Shown: piece after piece, positions 21,801-27,660 of the stretch | How positions within the stretch are numbered: the first letter of the stretch is position 1 | How the letters are laid out: each line of letters starts with the position of its first letter | Assembly: GCA_922989275.2 (NCBI GenBank) | Contig: OV277856.1 | Location: 81,735,038-81,799,037, forward strand | Direction: 5' to 3' | From: Gari tellinella | Taxonomy: Eukaryota > Mollusca > Bivalvia > Cardiida > Psammobiidae | DNA length: 64,000 nt | The notes under the pieces: model-generated | Seen by the model: only the letters and a program-made list of their open reading frames with translations | Database searches by the model: none | Told to the model about the DNA's origin: nothing | Translations under genes and position numbers: made by a program

Positions 21801-22539
21801 AATAATTAAATTTGATGTCTAGCCATTTTATGAACAAATTTGTTTAGTTGACAATTACTTTGGTAAAGTCAACTTGATATATTTTAATTTTCTTTACAAA
21901 TCCTTCATACAATGATTACAAATGTATTCTTCCAATCAGTAGTAACTGTAGTATAGTGTATAAACCATTACTATTGCTACATTAATCATAAAATTACTAT
22001 TTTCAGGGCTTCAGATAAGAGGGAGTTACCTGCACAAATCCAACATTTTCTCACTTATTTTAGCACCAAATCCTATAATGTTAATACTCATTGTAGTGAC
22101 ACCATAGGGATTAAAGCAGAAATAAAGATTTTAGTTTTTGAAATACTCCCAGTATCTGGAGCCCTGTATTTTGTATTACAGTATAGATAATAAGCAAAGT
22201 TGGCACGACAGTATTGCCTGTCTGGAGCATTGCTGGTCCTGAAGACAAGTGACAACTTAATGCAGGACATACATGTAAGTACTACAGAAGGCTTATACAG
22301 GTATTTTCATTTTCTGCATTACTTTTGTCCTGCATCAAATGGTCATCTACCTTTAAATATCCGTTTTTGTGATTCTGTCTAACTGGCATGTCCCTCAAGA
22401 TAGGTTGCACTGGACGGTATTTGTGTTATCTTACCTCTCTAATCAGATCAGAAATGCCGGCGAGAATGCTATTCACAGCCTGATCTCCACTGGACCTCCG
22501 CTCCTGTAGCTGGTACCCATCCTCTTCCTCTTTATCCAT
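663..22539 (-). CDS. HELZ: HELZ-like RNA helicase with zinc fingers (5' part; 16 coding exons; runs off left edge)
   Basis: Sixteen exons join in phase: 22539-22435, 21687-21651, 20777-20620, 19055-18993, 17563-17398, 16817-16637, 14815-14617, 8945-8838, 8440-8261, 7201-7002, 5884-5711, 4497-4272, 3144-3034, 2476-2358, 1842-1636 and 833-663. Together they give 2405 nt, or 801 codons plus two bases. Visible parts are a helical TPR-like region (about residues 36-121), an acidic Ser/Pro linker (122-177), a C2H2 finger (C184, C187, H200, H206), a CCCH finger (C235-x8-C244-x5-C250-x3-H254), the HELZ-type middle domain (about 304-675), Walker A GPFGTGKT (712-719) and the start of the next helicase motif. 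Order and residues match vertebrate HELZ, a UPF1-like superfamily 1 helicase that binds RNA and acts in mRNA regulation. The DExx box and the rest of the core lie beyond base 1. All donors are GT and acceptors AG, and no stop interrupts the joined frame, so I read it as functional. HELZ2 is the main alternative. Confidence 0.9.
1309..1543 (+). mobile_element. Family A MITE with TTAA at both ends
   Basis: TTAACCCTTTACCCCATAGC at the left and TATGGGGTGACGAGTTAA at the right, with the AAGTAAAGCAGAATG hairpin inside. The TTAA target and CCCTT termini point to the piggyBac superfamily (inference). Confidence 0.8.
1636..1842 (-). CDS. HELZ: HELZ-like coding exon 15, Q-motif and Walker A
   Basis: Residues 676-745. 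NENQKDAI is Q-motif-like, GPFGTGKT is the P-loop (K718), and RILICTHSN begins the next motif. This is the ATP-binding part of a UPF1-like SF1 helicase. Confidence 0.95.
1902..2088. mobile_element. Fold-back MITE with CTCGATACTTC termini
   Basis: Terminal inverted repeat CTCGATACTTCAAACT against AGTTCGAAGTATCGAG, plus an internal hairpin (ACATACCCATATTTCAAAG at about 1989). Decayed relatives lie at about 60633-60833 and 62510-62705. Confidence 0.75.
2358..2476 (-). CDS. HELZ: HELZ-like coding exon 14
   Basis: Residues 637-676, including [18 protein letters not shown], the conserved segment leading into the core. The split Trp codon (TG|G) is completed by exon 15. Confidence 0.9.
2501..2903. 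mobile_element. Two adjacent family F MITEs in the HELZ intron
   Basis: Family F has ends resembling CAGGGCTCCAGATAAG and a palindrome around CACTACTCATTAGAATCGTC. The first copy (about 2501-2693) has a complete palindrome; the second (about 2748-2903) has lost most of one arm. Confidence 0.7.
3034..3144 (-). CDS. HELZ: HELZ-like coding exon 13
   Basis: 37 residues in phase 0 beginning [20 protein letters not shown], matching the HELZ block before the helicase core. Acceptor ACAG, donor GTAAGG. Confidence 0.9.
3333..3553 (+). mobile_element. Family A MITE
   Basis: TTAACCCATTAACCCATAGC at the left and a degenerate GGGTAATGGGTTA at the right. The internal GTAAAGCAGAATG hairpin is present but lacks some arm bases. 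Confidence 0.75.
3862..4150. repeat. Fold-back element and associated tail
   Basis: Inverted arms AATCCACCAT / ATGGTGGATT and GATGTAGGATAG / CTATCCTACATC (3879-3998). The tail (about 4075-4150) resembles the sequence at 31424-31510, so the two loci share one repeat family. Confidence 0.65.
4272..4497 (-). CDS. HELZ: HELZ-like coding exon 12
   Basis: Residues 524-599, including [15 protein letters not shown] and [15 protein letters not shown]. The donor is a weak GTTGGT, accepted because the next exon continues the conserved protein in phase. The acceptor and 5' end of this exon are present three times in tandem (4439-4706); only the innermost copy keeps an open frame. Confidence 0.88.
4439..4706 (-). 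repeat. Triple tandem duplication of an exon 5' end with its splice acceptor
   Basis: Three copies, about 90 and 89 bp apart (each containing GGTACCAGGCATCAACAGAA). Each carries the intron end (ATTTCAG on the minus strand) and the first about 60 coding bases of HELZ exon 12. The two outer copies read into a TGA shortly after the duplicated coding part. Confidence 0.9.
4709..4913 (+). mobile_element. Family E MITE (pogo-like, CAGTAAAACC ends)
   Basis: Left end TAAAACCCTCTCTATTAGG (decayed) and right end GTCGTAATAGAGAGGTTTTA reaching ACTGTA. Central hairpin is AGCAAGGTGACAGTAAAACA against its complement. TA flanks and CAGT ends fit Tc1/mariner-pogo. Confidence 0.8.
5367..5670 (+). mobile_element. 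Family G MITE (CAGTGCTCCC ends)
   Basis: TACAGTGCTCCCTCTCTACA at the left and GTAGAGAGGGAGCACTA at the right. The central palindrome contains CAAACAGCTTGAATCCAGAT. Related copies are at 38073 and 41601. Confidence 0.8.
5711..5884 (-). CDS. HELZ: HELZ-like coding exon 11
   Basis: Residues 466-524, including the [16 protein letters not shown] block conserved in the helicase stalk/1B-like region of the family. The phase joins cleanly to exons 10 and 12. Confidence 0.92.
6070..6277 (-). mobile_element. Family A MITE
   Basis: TAACCCATAG at the left and GGAGTAAAGGTTAA at the right. The element-specific segment TTAATTCCTCCACT is in reverse orientation. One hairpin arm is shortened. Confidence 0.75.
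6278..6895. repeat. Dispersed repeat with AGGTCAAGGTCA units, interrupted by a small insertion
   Basis: Starts AAGACTGCGCGTTCAATAAA, found again at about 63442. It has two roughly 170-bp internal units (TTTAGGTCAAGGTCAGGATC and a variant) and a tail ending in GATGCTGTGGGCATAAAAAT. An inserted piece with inverted ends TTGTTGGGTA / TACCCAACAA occupies 6697-6808. Confidence 0.7.
7002..7201 (-). CDS. HELZ: HELZ-like coding exon 10
   Basis: Residues 400-466, including [20 protein letters not shown], one of the most conserved HELZ segments. Acceptor TTGCAG, donor GTAAAT. Confidence 0.92.
7234..7322 (+). mobile_element. Family A MITE, truncated left end
   Basis: TTAACCCTTTACCTCATAGC through the first hairpin arm (GTAAAGTAGAATG), then lost. 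Confidence 0.65.
7589..8086 (-). mobile_element. Family A MITE containing a nested family B element
   Basis: The outer copy runs from TTAA at 7589 to TTAA at 8083 with typical ends (CCCTTTCCCCAATAG and TATGGGGTAAAGGG). It is split within its own GTGCCTTAAGGCAC hairpin loop by the element at 7758-7999. Confidence 0.88.
7758..7999 (+). mobile_element. Family B MITE inserted at TTAA inside another MITE
   Basis: Flanked by duplicated TTAA at 7754-7757 and 8000-8003; removing it restores the host hairpin loop GCCTTAAGGC. Termini are CCCTTTGAACCC and GGGAGGAAAGAG. The interior hairpin has arms AAACAGTGAAGGCCCAGATC and AGGGTCTTCACTGTTT. Confidence 0.9.
8261..8440 (-). CDS. HELZ: HELZ-like coding exon 9
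   Basis: 60 residues in phase 0, including HCQEWKNPD and GEYVYRVK, which align with the HELZ beta-rich middle domain. Donor is GTAAAA. Confidence 0.88.
8838..8945 (-). CDS. HELZ: HELZ-like coding exon 8
   Basis: 36 residues with a beta-rich pattern and [11 protein letters not shown], matching the segment after the CCCH region in HELZ. The phase is 0 at both ends. The intron upstream (8946-14616) holds the large satellite-like element and the nested hAT/pogo insertion. Confidence 0.85.
9033..10141. repeat. Satellite-like tandem array framed by short inverted repeats
   Basis: Bounded by GCTCGCCTGTT and AACAGGCGAGC. Inside are about five and a half units with a period near 165-180 bp, each with TTAAAACAACCCGTCCAAAA and CTCCATACAAAATTTCA. 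The right end has a GCTCACGCTCAC minisatellite. No coding potential seen. Confidence 0.85.
10195..10433 (+). mobile_element. Family A MITE
   Basis: CCCTTTACTCCATAGCCTG at the left, hairpin GCAGGTTGAAAGTAAAACAG against its complement, right end AATGGAGTAAC. The TTAA flanks have decayed. Confidence 0.75.
10798..11046 (+). mobile_element. Family A MITE
   Basis: CCCTTTACCTGATAGCC to CTATGGGGAAAAGGG with the full internal hairpin (arms near 10850 and 10900). Confidence 0.78.
11092..11343 (-). mobile_element. Family A MITE, nearly intact
   Basis: TTAACCCTTTTCCCCATAGA at 11092 and GAGGTAAAGGGTTAA ending at 11343. Internal hairpin of about 22 bp around GCCTTAAGGC. The larger hAT element has inserted at its right edge. 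Confidence 0.85.
11983..13187 (+). mobile_element. pogo/Tigger-like element nested in the hAT element
   Basis: CAGTAAAACCCAGTTATAGT at the left and CACTATATCAGAGTTTTACT-G at the right, flanked by TA. Subterminal TATAGTGAA motifs repeat. It is 1205 bp long, too short for a full transposase; a helix-turn-helix remnant remains at 12515-12640. Confidence 0.85.
12515..12640 (+). pseudogene. CENP-B/pogo-type transposase N-terminal HTH remnant
   Basis: One frame gives [20 protein letters not shown]. After a frameshift near 12590, another frame continues [15 protein letters not shown]. This is the pattern of the CENP-B/Tigger N-terminal DNA-binding domain. Nothing of the DDE catalytic domain is visible. 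Confidence 0.75.
14111..14348 (+). mobile_element. Family C MITE with TTAA ends
   Basis: TTAACTCCTTCAGCACTAAG to GTGTTGAAAGAGTTAA. Central hairpin GCAAACAGTGTAGACCCAGA against its complement around GAAGCTCTTTGATC. Fragments or copies occur at 15998, 38640, 39340, 40826 and 51100. Confidence 0.88.
14430..14602 (-). mobile_element. Family F MITE
   Basis: Palindrome of CTACTCATTAGAATCGTC and GACGATTCTAATGAGTAG, right end CTTATCTGGAGCCCTG. It lies 15 bases from the exon 7 donor. Confidence 0.75.
14617..14815 (-). CDS. HELZ: HELZ-like coding exon 7, CCCH finger
   Basis: Residues 237-303. It completes the CCCH finger (C244, C250, H254) and continues [14 protein letters not shown], the family signature after the finger. 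A 72-bp tandem duplication directly upstream repeats the acceptor and the first part of the exon. Only the inner acceptor used here keeps the frame open. Confidence 0.92.
14771..14912 (-). repeat. Tandem duplication (72 bp) of the exon 7 acceptor and exon start
   Basis: The two units begin at 14771 and 14843 (TGAATACACTTCACTGCAAA). Each contains the acceptor GATTCAG and about 45 coding bases. Splicing to the outer copy would read into TGA before the rest of the exon. Confidence 0.9.
14980..15075. repeat. Long near-perfect hairpin
   Basis: AGGTGGCAGTTTAAAAGCAA and the following AAAGTAAAGCAGAAAGCTCC pair with their complements up to about 15072, with a loop near TTATGA. No TTAA or TA termini. 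Confidence 0.75.
15095..15286. mobile_element. Family F MITE, best-preserved copy
   Basis: Left end CAGAGCTCCAGATAAGGGGA, right end CCCTCTTATCTGGAGCCCTG. The central palindrome around GTCTCTTTGAGAC is nearly perfect. Confidence 0.85.
15785..15935. mobile_element. Family F MITE, degenerate
   Basis: ACTCATTAGAATCGTC at about 15865 faces an altered second arm (AATTCTAAAGAGTAGTCA). GGAGCTCTGGATAA marks one end. Confidence 0.6.
15998..16239 (+). mobile_element. Family C MITE with TTAA ends
   Basis: TTAACCCTTTCAACACTAAA to GTGTTGAAAGAGTTAA, with an internal hairpin around GGGCTCCTTTAGGAGCCC. Confidence 0.85.
16386..16622 (-). mobile_element. Family A MITE
   Basis: TTAACCCATAACCCCATAAT to CTATGGGGAAATGGTTAA with a long perfect internal hairpin at about 16505-16578. 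It ends 15 bases from the exon 6 donor. Confidence 0.85.
16637..16817 (-). CDS. HELZ: HELZ-like coding exon 6, C2H2 finger and start of CCCH finger
   Basis: Residues 177-237. CSFC-x12-HCRSDEH gives a C2H2 finger (C184, C187, H200, H206). It is followed by a [20 protein letters not shown] block that is strongly characteristic of HELZ proteins, and that contains the first Cys of the CCCH finger. Confidence 0.92.
16930..17107. mobile_element. Family F MITE
   Basis: Palindrome TACTTATTAGAATCATCTTG / GACGATTCTAATGAGAAGTA and end CCCCTTATCTGGAGCCCTG. Confidence 0.75.
17398..17563 (-). CDS. HELZ: HELZ-like coding exon 5, acidic Ser/Pro linker
   Basis: Encodes residues 122-177, low-complexity and probably disordered: an acidic start (DSEEDEP) followed by Ser-Pro and Lys-rich stretches. 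The exon is placed by its CAG/GTAAGT borders and by the phase-1 end needed for the zinc-finger exon. A fold-back MITE begins only about 15 bases upstream of it in the intron. Confidence 0.75.
17578..17732. mobile_element. Fold-back element beside exon 5
   Basis: Arms TGGTTAAAAAACGAGTCC / GGACGAGTTTTTTAACCA with outer pairs GATATATTTTTC / GAAAAATATATC and TCAATTTCTTTGGAT / complement. The sequence beyond (to about 17890) is rich in GATATC and TGACGTCA short palindromes. Confidence 0.75.
17945..18150 (+). mobile_element. Family E MITE with TA duplication
   Basis: CAGTAAAACCTCTCTATTAC at 17945 and GTAATAGCGAGGTTTTACTG ending at 18150, each flanked by TA. Central hairpin GACAGTGAAACAGAAAGCTCC. 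Confidence 0.9.
18224..18437 (+). mobile_element. Family E MITE with TA duplication
   Basis: CAGTAAAACCTACCTATTAG to ATAATAGAGAGGTTTGACTG, TA on both sides. The central hairpin around AAAGCTCCTTCAGGAGCTTT is slightly asymmetric. It sits about 75 bp from the previous copy. Confidence 0.9.
18440..20619. other. Introns 3-4 of the HELZ-like gene: little recognisable content
   Basis: Apart from exon 4 (18993-19055) I see a direct repeat of about 34 bp at 20272-20340 (AGGTGCGTTAGATAGCGTAA twice), a family A end fragment near 19170, a family F fragment at 20450-20535, and otherwise unique AT-rich sequence. Confidence 0.6.
18993..19055 (-). CDS. HELZ: HELZ-like coding exon 4
   Basis: Encodes 21 residues ([20 protein letters not shown]...), a charged helix. 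The phase is 0 at both ends, with CAG acceptor and GTAAGA donor. Confidence 0.75.
20620..20777 (-). CDS. HELZ: HELZ-like coding exon 3, TPR-like helices
   Basis: Encodes residues 48-100, a run of amphipathic helices including [20 protein letters not shown], resembling the TPR-like N-terminus of HELZ. It is bounded by CAG and GTAAGT. The phase fits both neighbours exactly (1 + 158 nt = 53 codons). Confidence 0.85.
21332..21584 (-). mobile_element. Family A MITE with TTAA ends
   Basis: TTAACCCTTTCCCTAATAGA to TCAGGTAAAGGGTTAA. The hairpin arms have diverged (AAAGCAGGCGGAAAGGAAAG). Confidence 0.82.
21651..21687 (-). CDS. HELZ: HELZ-like coding exon 2 (37-bp microexon)
   Basis: Encodes about 12 residues ([12 protein letters not shown]) and ends in phase 1. 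It has a good polypyrimidine acceptor (ctttctttcag) and a GTAAGG donor. Joining to the next exon restores one helical frame. Confidence 0.75.
22007..22168. mobile_element. Family F MITE lacking most of its palindrome
   Basis: Ends CAGATAAGAGGGAGTTA and CCAGTATCTGGAGCCCTG are present; the two palindrome arms are reduced to ATACTCATTGTAGTGACACC. Confidence 0.65.
22435..22539 (-). CDS. HELZ: HELZ-like coding exon 1 (start codon)
   Basis: Encodes residues 1-35, starting [13 protein letters not shown] is at 22539-22537. An in-frame TGA lies 18 bases upstream, which fixes this Met as the start if that sequence is transcribed. A possible acceptor (tttag) about 30 bases upstream suggests a non-coding 5' exon. 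The donor is GTAAGA. Confidence 0.8.
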
Positions 22540-22607
22540 CCTCCAATCTTGTCTTCAAGCTTCTTTCTAAACAATGAATGGCAAAAAAGGTAACTTTAGG
22601 AATCTAT

Positions 22608-23822
22608 TTAACCCATTACTCTATATATACCCAATTTATGCCTTTAATTTATTCCTCCACTGTACAATAAAGTTTCACTTCATGCAGTCATCAATATGCA
22701 GCATAAGAAAAAGTCTATACATCCAAGCAGATGGTAGCTTAAAGCAGGCTGCAAGTAAAGCAGGCTGCGCCTTAAGCCACATCCTGCATTACTTTCAACC
22801 TGCTTCAATTGGTTACCTGTTTTCAAAACTAGAAACAAACTATGGGGTAAAAAACACTTTAGACCTATATTGAAGATCTAAAGTTGCGAACATTTTGGTT
22901 TCAGATCAGGCCCAACTAATGGGGCCCTACCGCATTACAGAGTTATCCCAATTTTCATCACGAGTTAACTCCCCTGATAAGGAAAAGGTTGTTTCCGGTT
23001 TAGTTAACGCATCATTGAGACGGTGTCGATAACGGTCATAAACGATTCGGAAAAGAATAGATCGAATGCGGTTTATTAGTTTGATACCTATATCTATATG
23101 CAGTCAAGCTCCCGTTTATCCCTATGCATTTTAATGTATTAATTTTGTTTAATGTCAAATGCGACGGTTATTTATTTCATCGTTTTTAGCAAACCGAAAG
23201 TAGCACTGATCATACTTTTTCTATATAACAAAGAAGCTGACTTTTAACAAACTTAACAGACACGGGTTTTCACCTCGGTAAAAGAACGTTAACATGGATT
23301 AAAAGTAGATCCTGATCAGATGGTTACTATATAGGAACAGTCTCTATAATCAATGACTGTCCTCTCTGGTTCTTAAATGACATTATAGGTCTATAAATGC
23401 TGCCTATTACAGGTGAAAAAGGGGATATTTATTAAGACATTACCGGTATTAAACATAAACTTTGTGGGTGGTGCCTTAAAGCAGGATTAAAGTAAAGCAG
23501 GGTGCACCTTAAGGCGCATTATGTTTTACTTTCAACCTGCTTTAAGAGGTGACCTATATTCAATACTTAACACGGGCTGTGGGGTAATTGGTTTAGGTAA
23601 TGGGTAAACCCATTACCCGATTGCCTGTTCCTACCTGGAAAGACAGGTGTCCATTAAAGGTAGATTGAAAATTACATGCTACTTTACTTTCAGCTTGCTT
23701 TAAGCTACCATCTGCTACGATATTCAATGTTTTTAATGTTGCACATTCATGCTTATAAAAACTTTGAATTAGAACTCTTTCCTTCAATGGAGGCATAAAC
23801 CAAAGGCGTATTTAAAGGGTTA
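22608..23822. mobile_element. Family A MITEs upstream of the HELZ-like start (three copies)
   Basis: About 22608-22850 (reverse, TTAACCCATTACTC to GGGGTAAAAAA), 23465-23592 (right half only) and 23607-23822 (CCCATTACCCGATTGCCTG to AAAGGGTTAA). The sequence between them, 22860-23460, is unique AT-rich DNA where a promoter or 5' exon could lie, but I see no distinctive signal. Confidence 0.6.
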
Positions 23823-26800
23823 ATAGGAAATACATACCGTTTTAACAACATAAATACTTTAGAACCCCTCTCCTATCATTAAATGTGTACTCTATTGAAA
23901 ACTCAATGTTGAAAGTAAAGCCTGTATTCCATCGTTTTAGTAGATTAAAACTTTATTTCTGTTGATCTTTTACCAGTTCACTAATTATAATAGGCTTAAA
24001 ACACTATCATTTATCAAAAGTTTGGAACCAGATAAGATGCAGCATATATACTAACAGGCTGATCAGGGGTAGAACTGTTTCACACTCATATATGTTTTAA
24101 GTCAAAATTGATATCATGTTCTAAACTTTTATCAAGAAAGTAGGCAGTATTTTTTTTTTTAAATATTAACCCTTATCATGCTATTAGCATAATTGATAAT
24201 TCCTACGGTATTGTTCCTTATTTAATCAGCTAAAGTAATAAATTAAATGATAGGTATTCATATAGCGGGTAGGGTTTATGGTTGATTAACAGCAACCAGA
24301 ATGTGCTATGACACATCCATGTAACGGGGTTTAACCCTTTACCCAATAGATGGTATTAGTTTTGAAGATAGGTGACCCCTTAAGGCAGGTTAAGGTACAT
24401 TCTGCTTTAAGCTATCATCTGCTGGGAGGTATAACATATTTATTGAGGTGCAGATTGATGACTTATTTTAATAAACATATGAATAAATGATATGCATAGA
24501 ACGGTATATCTATGGAAGTTTTTGTAAGTTTTATTGTAGGTAAAGTAAATGCATGTCTTAATTCTATTTTTGAACAATATGAGAGATTGCGCTTTCAATA
24601 ATGTATAGCCAGGTTCTACTGTATATAATATAAGCTCTACACTAACAAGCAGACGATCTCCTCAAATTCGTGTTTGAGGATAAAGGATTTTCGATACTAT
24701 GTGTACTTCACTATTGAACCGGAAACAACCGCTCATTCAGGGGGCGCTACTCTTATCACACTTTCCATGCGGGGTAACTCTGTATATCGGTAGGGCCCCA
24801 TTATGGGGCTTGTTCAGGATCCAAATTGTTTGCTGTGTAGAAGATCCTGTTTCTGTAAGTACTTATAACTGTAAACCAACTGGTGAGGCCGTACAACTAC
24901 AAGTGATGATAAACCTACACACTGTGACACAAACATTCTTTCTTTGTAAGTTTGTAGACACAGTGATACAATGGAACAAATTGCCAGACAGCACAGTGCA
25001 TGCTGATTCCGTAGAGGCTTTCAAAACAGCCTAAGAGATTATCGCAAATAATATGGCAACTTTTCTTACTGGTCGTGTAAAAGCCTTTATAGGATTCTAT
25101 GACGTATTCATTGACATTGATACAGACACCCGATCAGGTACACGTGGCAGTTCATTAATTACCCATATGAAATGAAATTTGGCACATTGAATTAAGAAAA
25201 AGCATATAATGTACACTCTGCAAAAACAATTACATAAAATTACATTTAATACAAAGTGATCATGATCTGGGTCAAAACTACACTGTGGCAGTTAGCGATA
25301 ATTGCCAGCACGGGCCTAACATACCCACGAAAAGGTGTGAAAACCTAACTGCTATATTATATAAATAATTTATAATAATAAGGTCAGCCATTAGTCCTTC
25401 TAGAAAGACCCTGTGTTTCGAATTTTTATCATTTTACGTTTATCATGTTGATTTTTTAGTTTCAGCTCAACCAGGGTCTTTCACTAATATGTCATTTTCC
25501 GATAGCAAGTTACGCGCAAAATCGAGCCGTGACTTCAAACACAATTTTCTCTTAATTTGAACTTTGTCAGCACACAGTTTGTGCTGTAGTCTACAATGTA
25601 TGCCTTTATATTCAATATTTTTGACAAAAAATATAATGACAACTACTTTAGCGTATTATTCCTTCCTTTAAATCCGAACACTACACGTTTTTTCCAAAGC
25701 TCAGCCATTGTGGTAGTCAGGTCCCCTGATGTTTGATTATTTTTCATATAGGAGACAGGGAACCAGACTACCTTTGTTGAACAAAGGTCATGTAAGGTCA
25801 TGTATAAAACACAAGAATACCAATTTCCGTTTCCGATTTGAACGAAAATTGGCTCGCTGGCTCCCAGTCCATTTTAATTTTTGTTTTCGTTTGTTTTTTT
25901 AATCTCATTACATTTACCGGAAGTTGTTCACCGGAAGTTGATGTTTTTGAAGATTTAACTGTTATTGAACTTATTCTCTCGGATTTCTCTCGCTCAACTG
26001 AGGAAAGTTGTGAAATAAAGCAGAAAAAGGTTAGGGAATTATTTTCTTCTGTGCAGAATGCTATTTAAAAAAAAAAAATTACCTTAAAATATAGAACTTT
26101 AAATTAGTTCGCCTTACTGACATTGTTAGTGTTAACGCGATATCCGTTTCATTGCTATCGGGAATTGAGCAAATGAATTTGGACCCTAGATTCATCAGGG
26201 GTCCTCATTATTTGGACTAGGTCAGCCATGCGACTTTAGGCCTACTATACAAATTAAGGTCGTCCATAGGGAGGGTCGGACATGACCCCTACTGTAACTG
26301 TCCTAGTGCTGCTCTTTGGAACAAATCTGATAAAACATCAGTGGGCCCAGATCCCCCTTCTGGATAAGTGCAATATTGTTTGATTCTGTACAATGCAATG
26401 CAGGCCAAACTGTGCAACACTTGTGTCAGTTCACAAATTATGATATGACAATTCCAAAACAAAGACTTGAAAGAGTGAAACGTGACATTTGTACTGTTCC
26501 AAGCTAAACGCCTTATAGTTTGAACACCAGCATTGTAAAAATTATAATAAGCGTACAAGTGTAAGACAGTACCTGAAACGTTGCTGACAATAATAATAAA
26601 TGCCTTATTTATAGAAACTCCATAGCGAATAATGACTCATTTCTGTTTTTGTTTTGATTGATCAAAATTGTCAAGATCATAATGACCTCTACCAATCACT
26701 TTGTTTCCGCTGTCACCTCGAATTTTACAGCTCGCTGCCAAAATAGGTTGGTATACTTTACCTACGAGCAAACACATTTGATAGATCCCTACAACAAAGG

Positions 26801-27120
26801 AGAAAACCGATTTAAGTGCACTGTAAAGTTCACCTTTCTCAACTTCCTGTGCCATGCCAAAGTAGAAAATGACGTCATTTAAATGGGCACGTGTAAAACA
26901 CCGTGGTTTGTTATTATTGTTGGCGATCGATTCGGTACGATTCGGTCCCATACCTCATCGGTCCGTACGGACCGTGGACACACATGTTACAAATGTGATT
27001 TGTAAATGTGGAGAACACCTTGTAAAGGCTATTGAAGTCTTACCACGCCATATCAAAAACACTTCCTAAACTCATGTTAACTTGTCTCTCACTTGCAAAT
27101 AGCCTCAAGCCCCAAGCTTT
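23823..27120. other. Region upstream of the HELZ-like gene, no confident gene
   Basis: Contains a degenerate family A copy (about 24331-24520), a LINE tail (24880-25070), a plus-strand open frame of 76 residues at 25838-26068 with a hydrophobic N-terminus followed by a poly(A) run, and overlapping open frames on both strands at 26637-27069 (up to 104 residues) that match nothing I know. The CG-containing stretch around 26930-26980 (GTCCGTACGGAC palindrome) is the most promoter-like, but this is weak. Confidence 0.5.
24880..25070 (+). pseudogene. Non-LTR retrotransposon ORF2 C-terminal remnant
   Basis: TQTFFLCKFVDTVIQWNKLP followed by DSTVHADSVEAFKTA. The pattern F-x-x-T-I-x-x-W-N-x-L-P...S-V-x-x-F-K is typical of the last residues of LINE (jockey/RTE-type) reverse transcriptase proteins. 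A stop follows the last Ala. The upstream catalytic domains are absent. Confidence 0.65.
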
Positions 27121-27121
27121 T

Positions 27122-27660
27122 TTAACCCATTACCCCACAGGTACTTGACACATACTTTATTATCTATGAACCCCCTCCCCCCTTAAAAATTTTTTTTTTT
27201 TTACTATACTTAAGTTTAAGTGGATAGTAAAGACTAGGTGTCGAATTGCGCTGTTTACCTTGTATCTATAATAGAAGTATAGTAAAAAAAAAAAAAATTT
27301 TTTTTTTTTAAGGGGGGAGGGGGTTCATAGATAATAAAGTATGTGTCAAGTACCTGTGCATTACCCCATAGCATACCCCTGTTTCAGGGGTACCATACTT
27401 TTCTAGACAAAATGCCTGAAAAAATCCTTAGAAATGCCTGAGATTTGAACTTTTTATATAGAATATAAAGGGACAAAAGTGGGGGGAAAGACGAGCTTTG
27501 ATTATTTTCTCCATAAAACATAATTTATGTAAAAACTGGGGAAAATGCCTGAGATTACTGGCACCGCGGCGTGAATGCTTGATATATGGCATCCCTGCTG
27601 TTTCTAGTTTTGAAAACAGGTGTCCACTTAAAGCAGGTTAAAAGTAAAGCAGAATGCGCA
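27122..27660 (+). mobile_element. Family A MITE split by two later insertions
   Basis: Host pieces are TTAACCCATTACCC (27122), CATTACCCCATAGC (27359) and GTTTCTAGTTTTGAAAACAG (27599) into the first hairpin arm. Between them lie the fold-back element at 27136-27358 and a segment at about 27380-27598 whose ends (CAGGGGTACCATACTTTT and its counterpart TATGGCATCCCTG) look hAT-like. Confidence 0.7.
27136..27358. mobile_element. hAT-like fold-back element with 8-bp duplication
   Basis: CACAGGTACTTGACACATAC at the left with its exact complement at the right; arms extend about 70 bp through a C-rich/T-rich stretch. Flanked by CATTACCC at 27128-27135 and 27359-27366. The duplication length is that of hAT elements. 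Confidence 0.85.

Noticed and set aside
25838..26068. Small secreted protein gene followed by poly(A)
   Set aside because: The hydrophobic start is suggestive, but there is no recognisable family or polyadenylation signal, and the A-run alone is not evidence of a gene.
26637..27069. Open frames of 104, 74 and 66 codons on both strands
   Set aside because: Overlapping on opposite strands, no domain, no splice partners; kept only as part of the upstream-region description.
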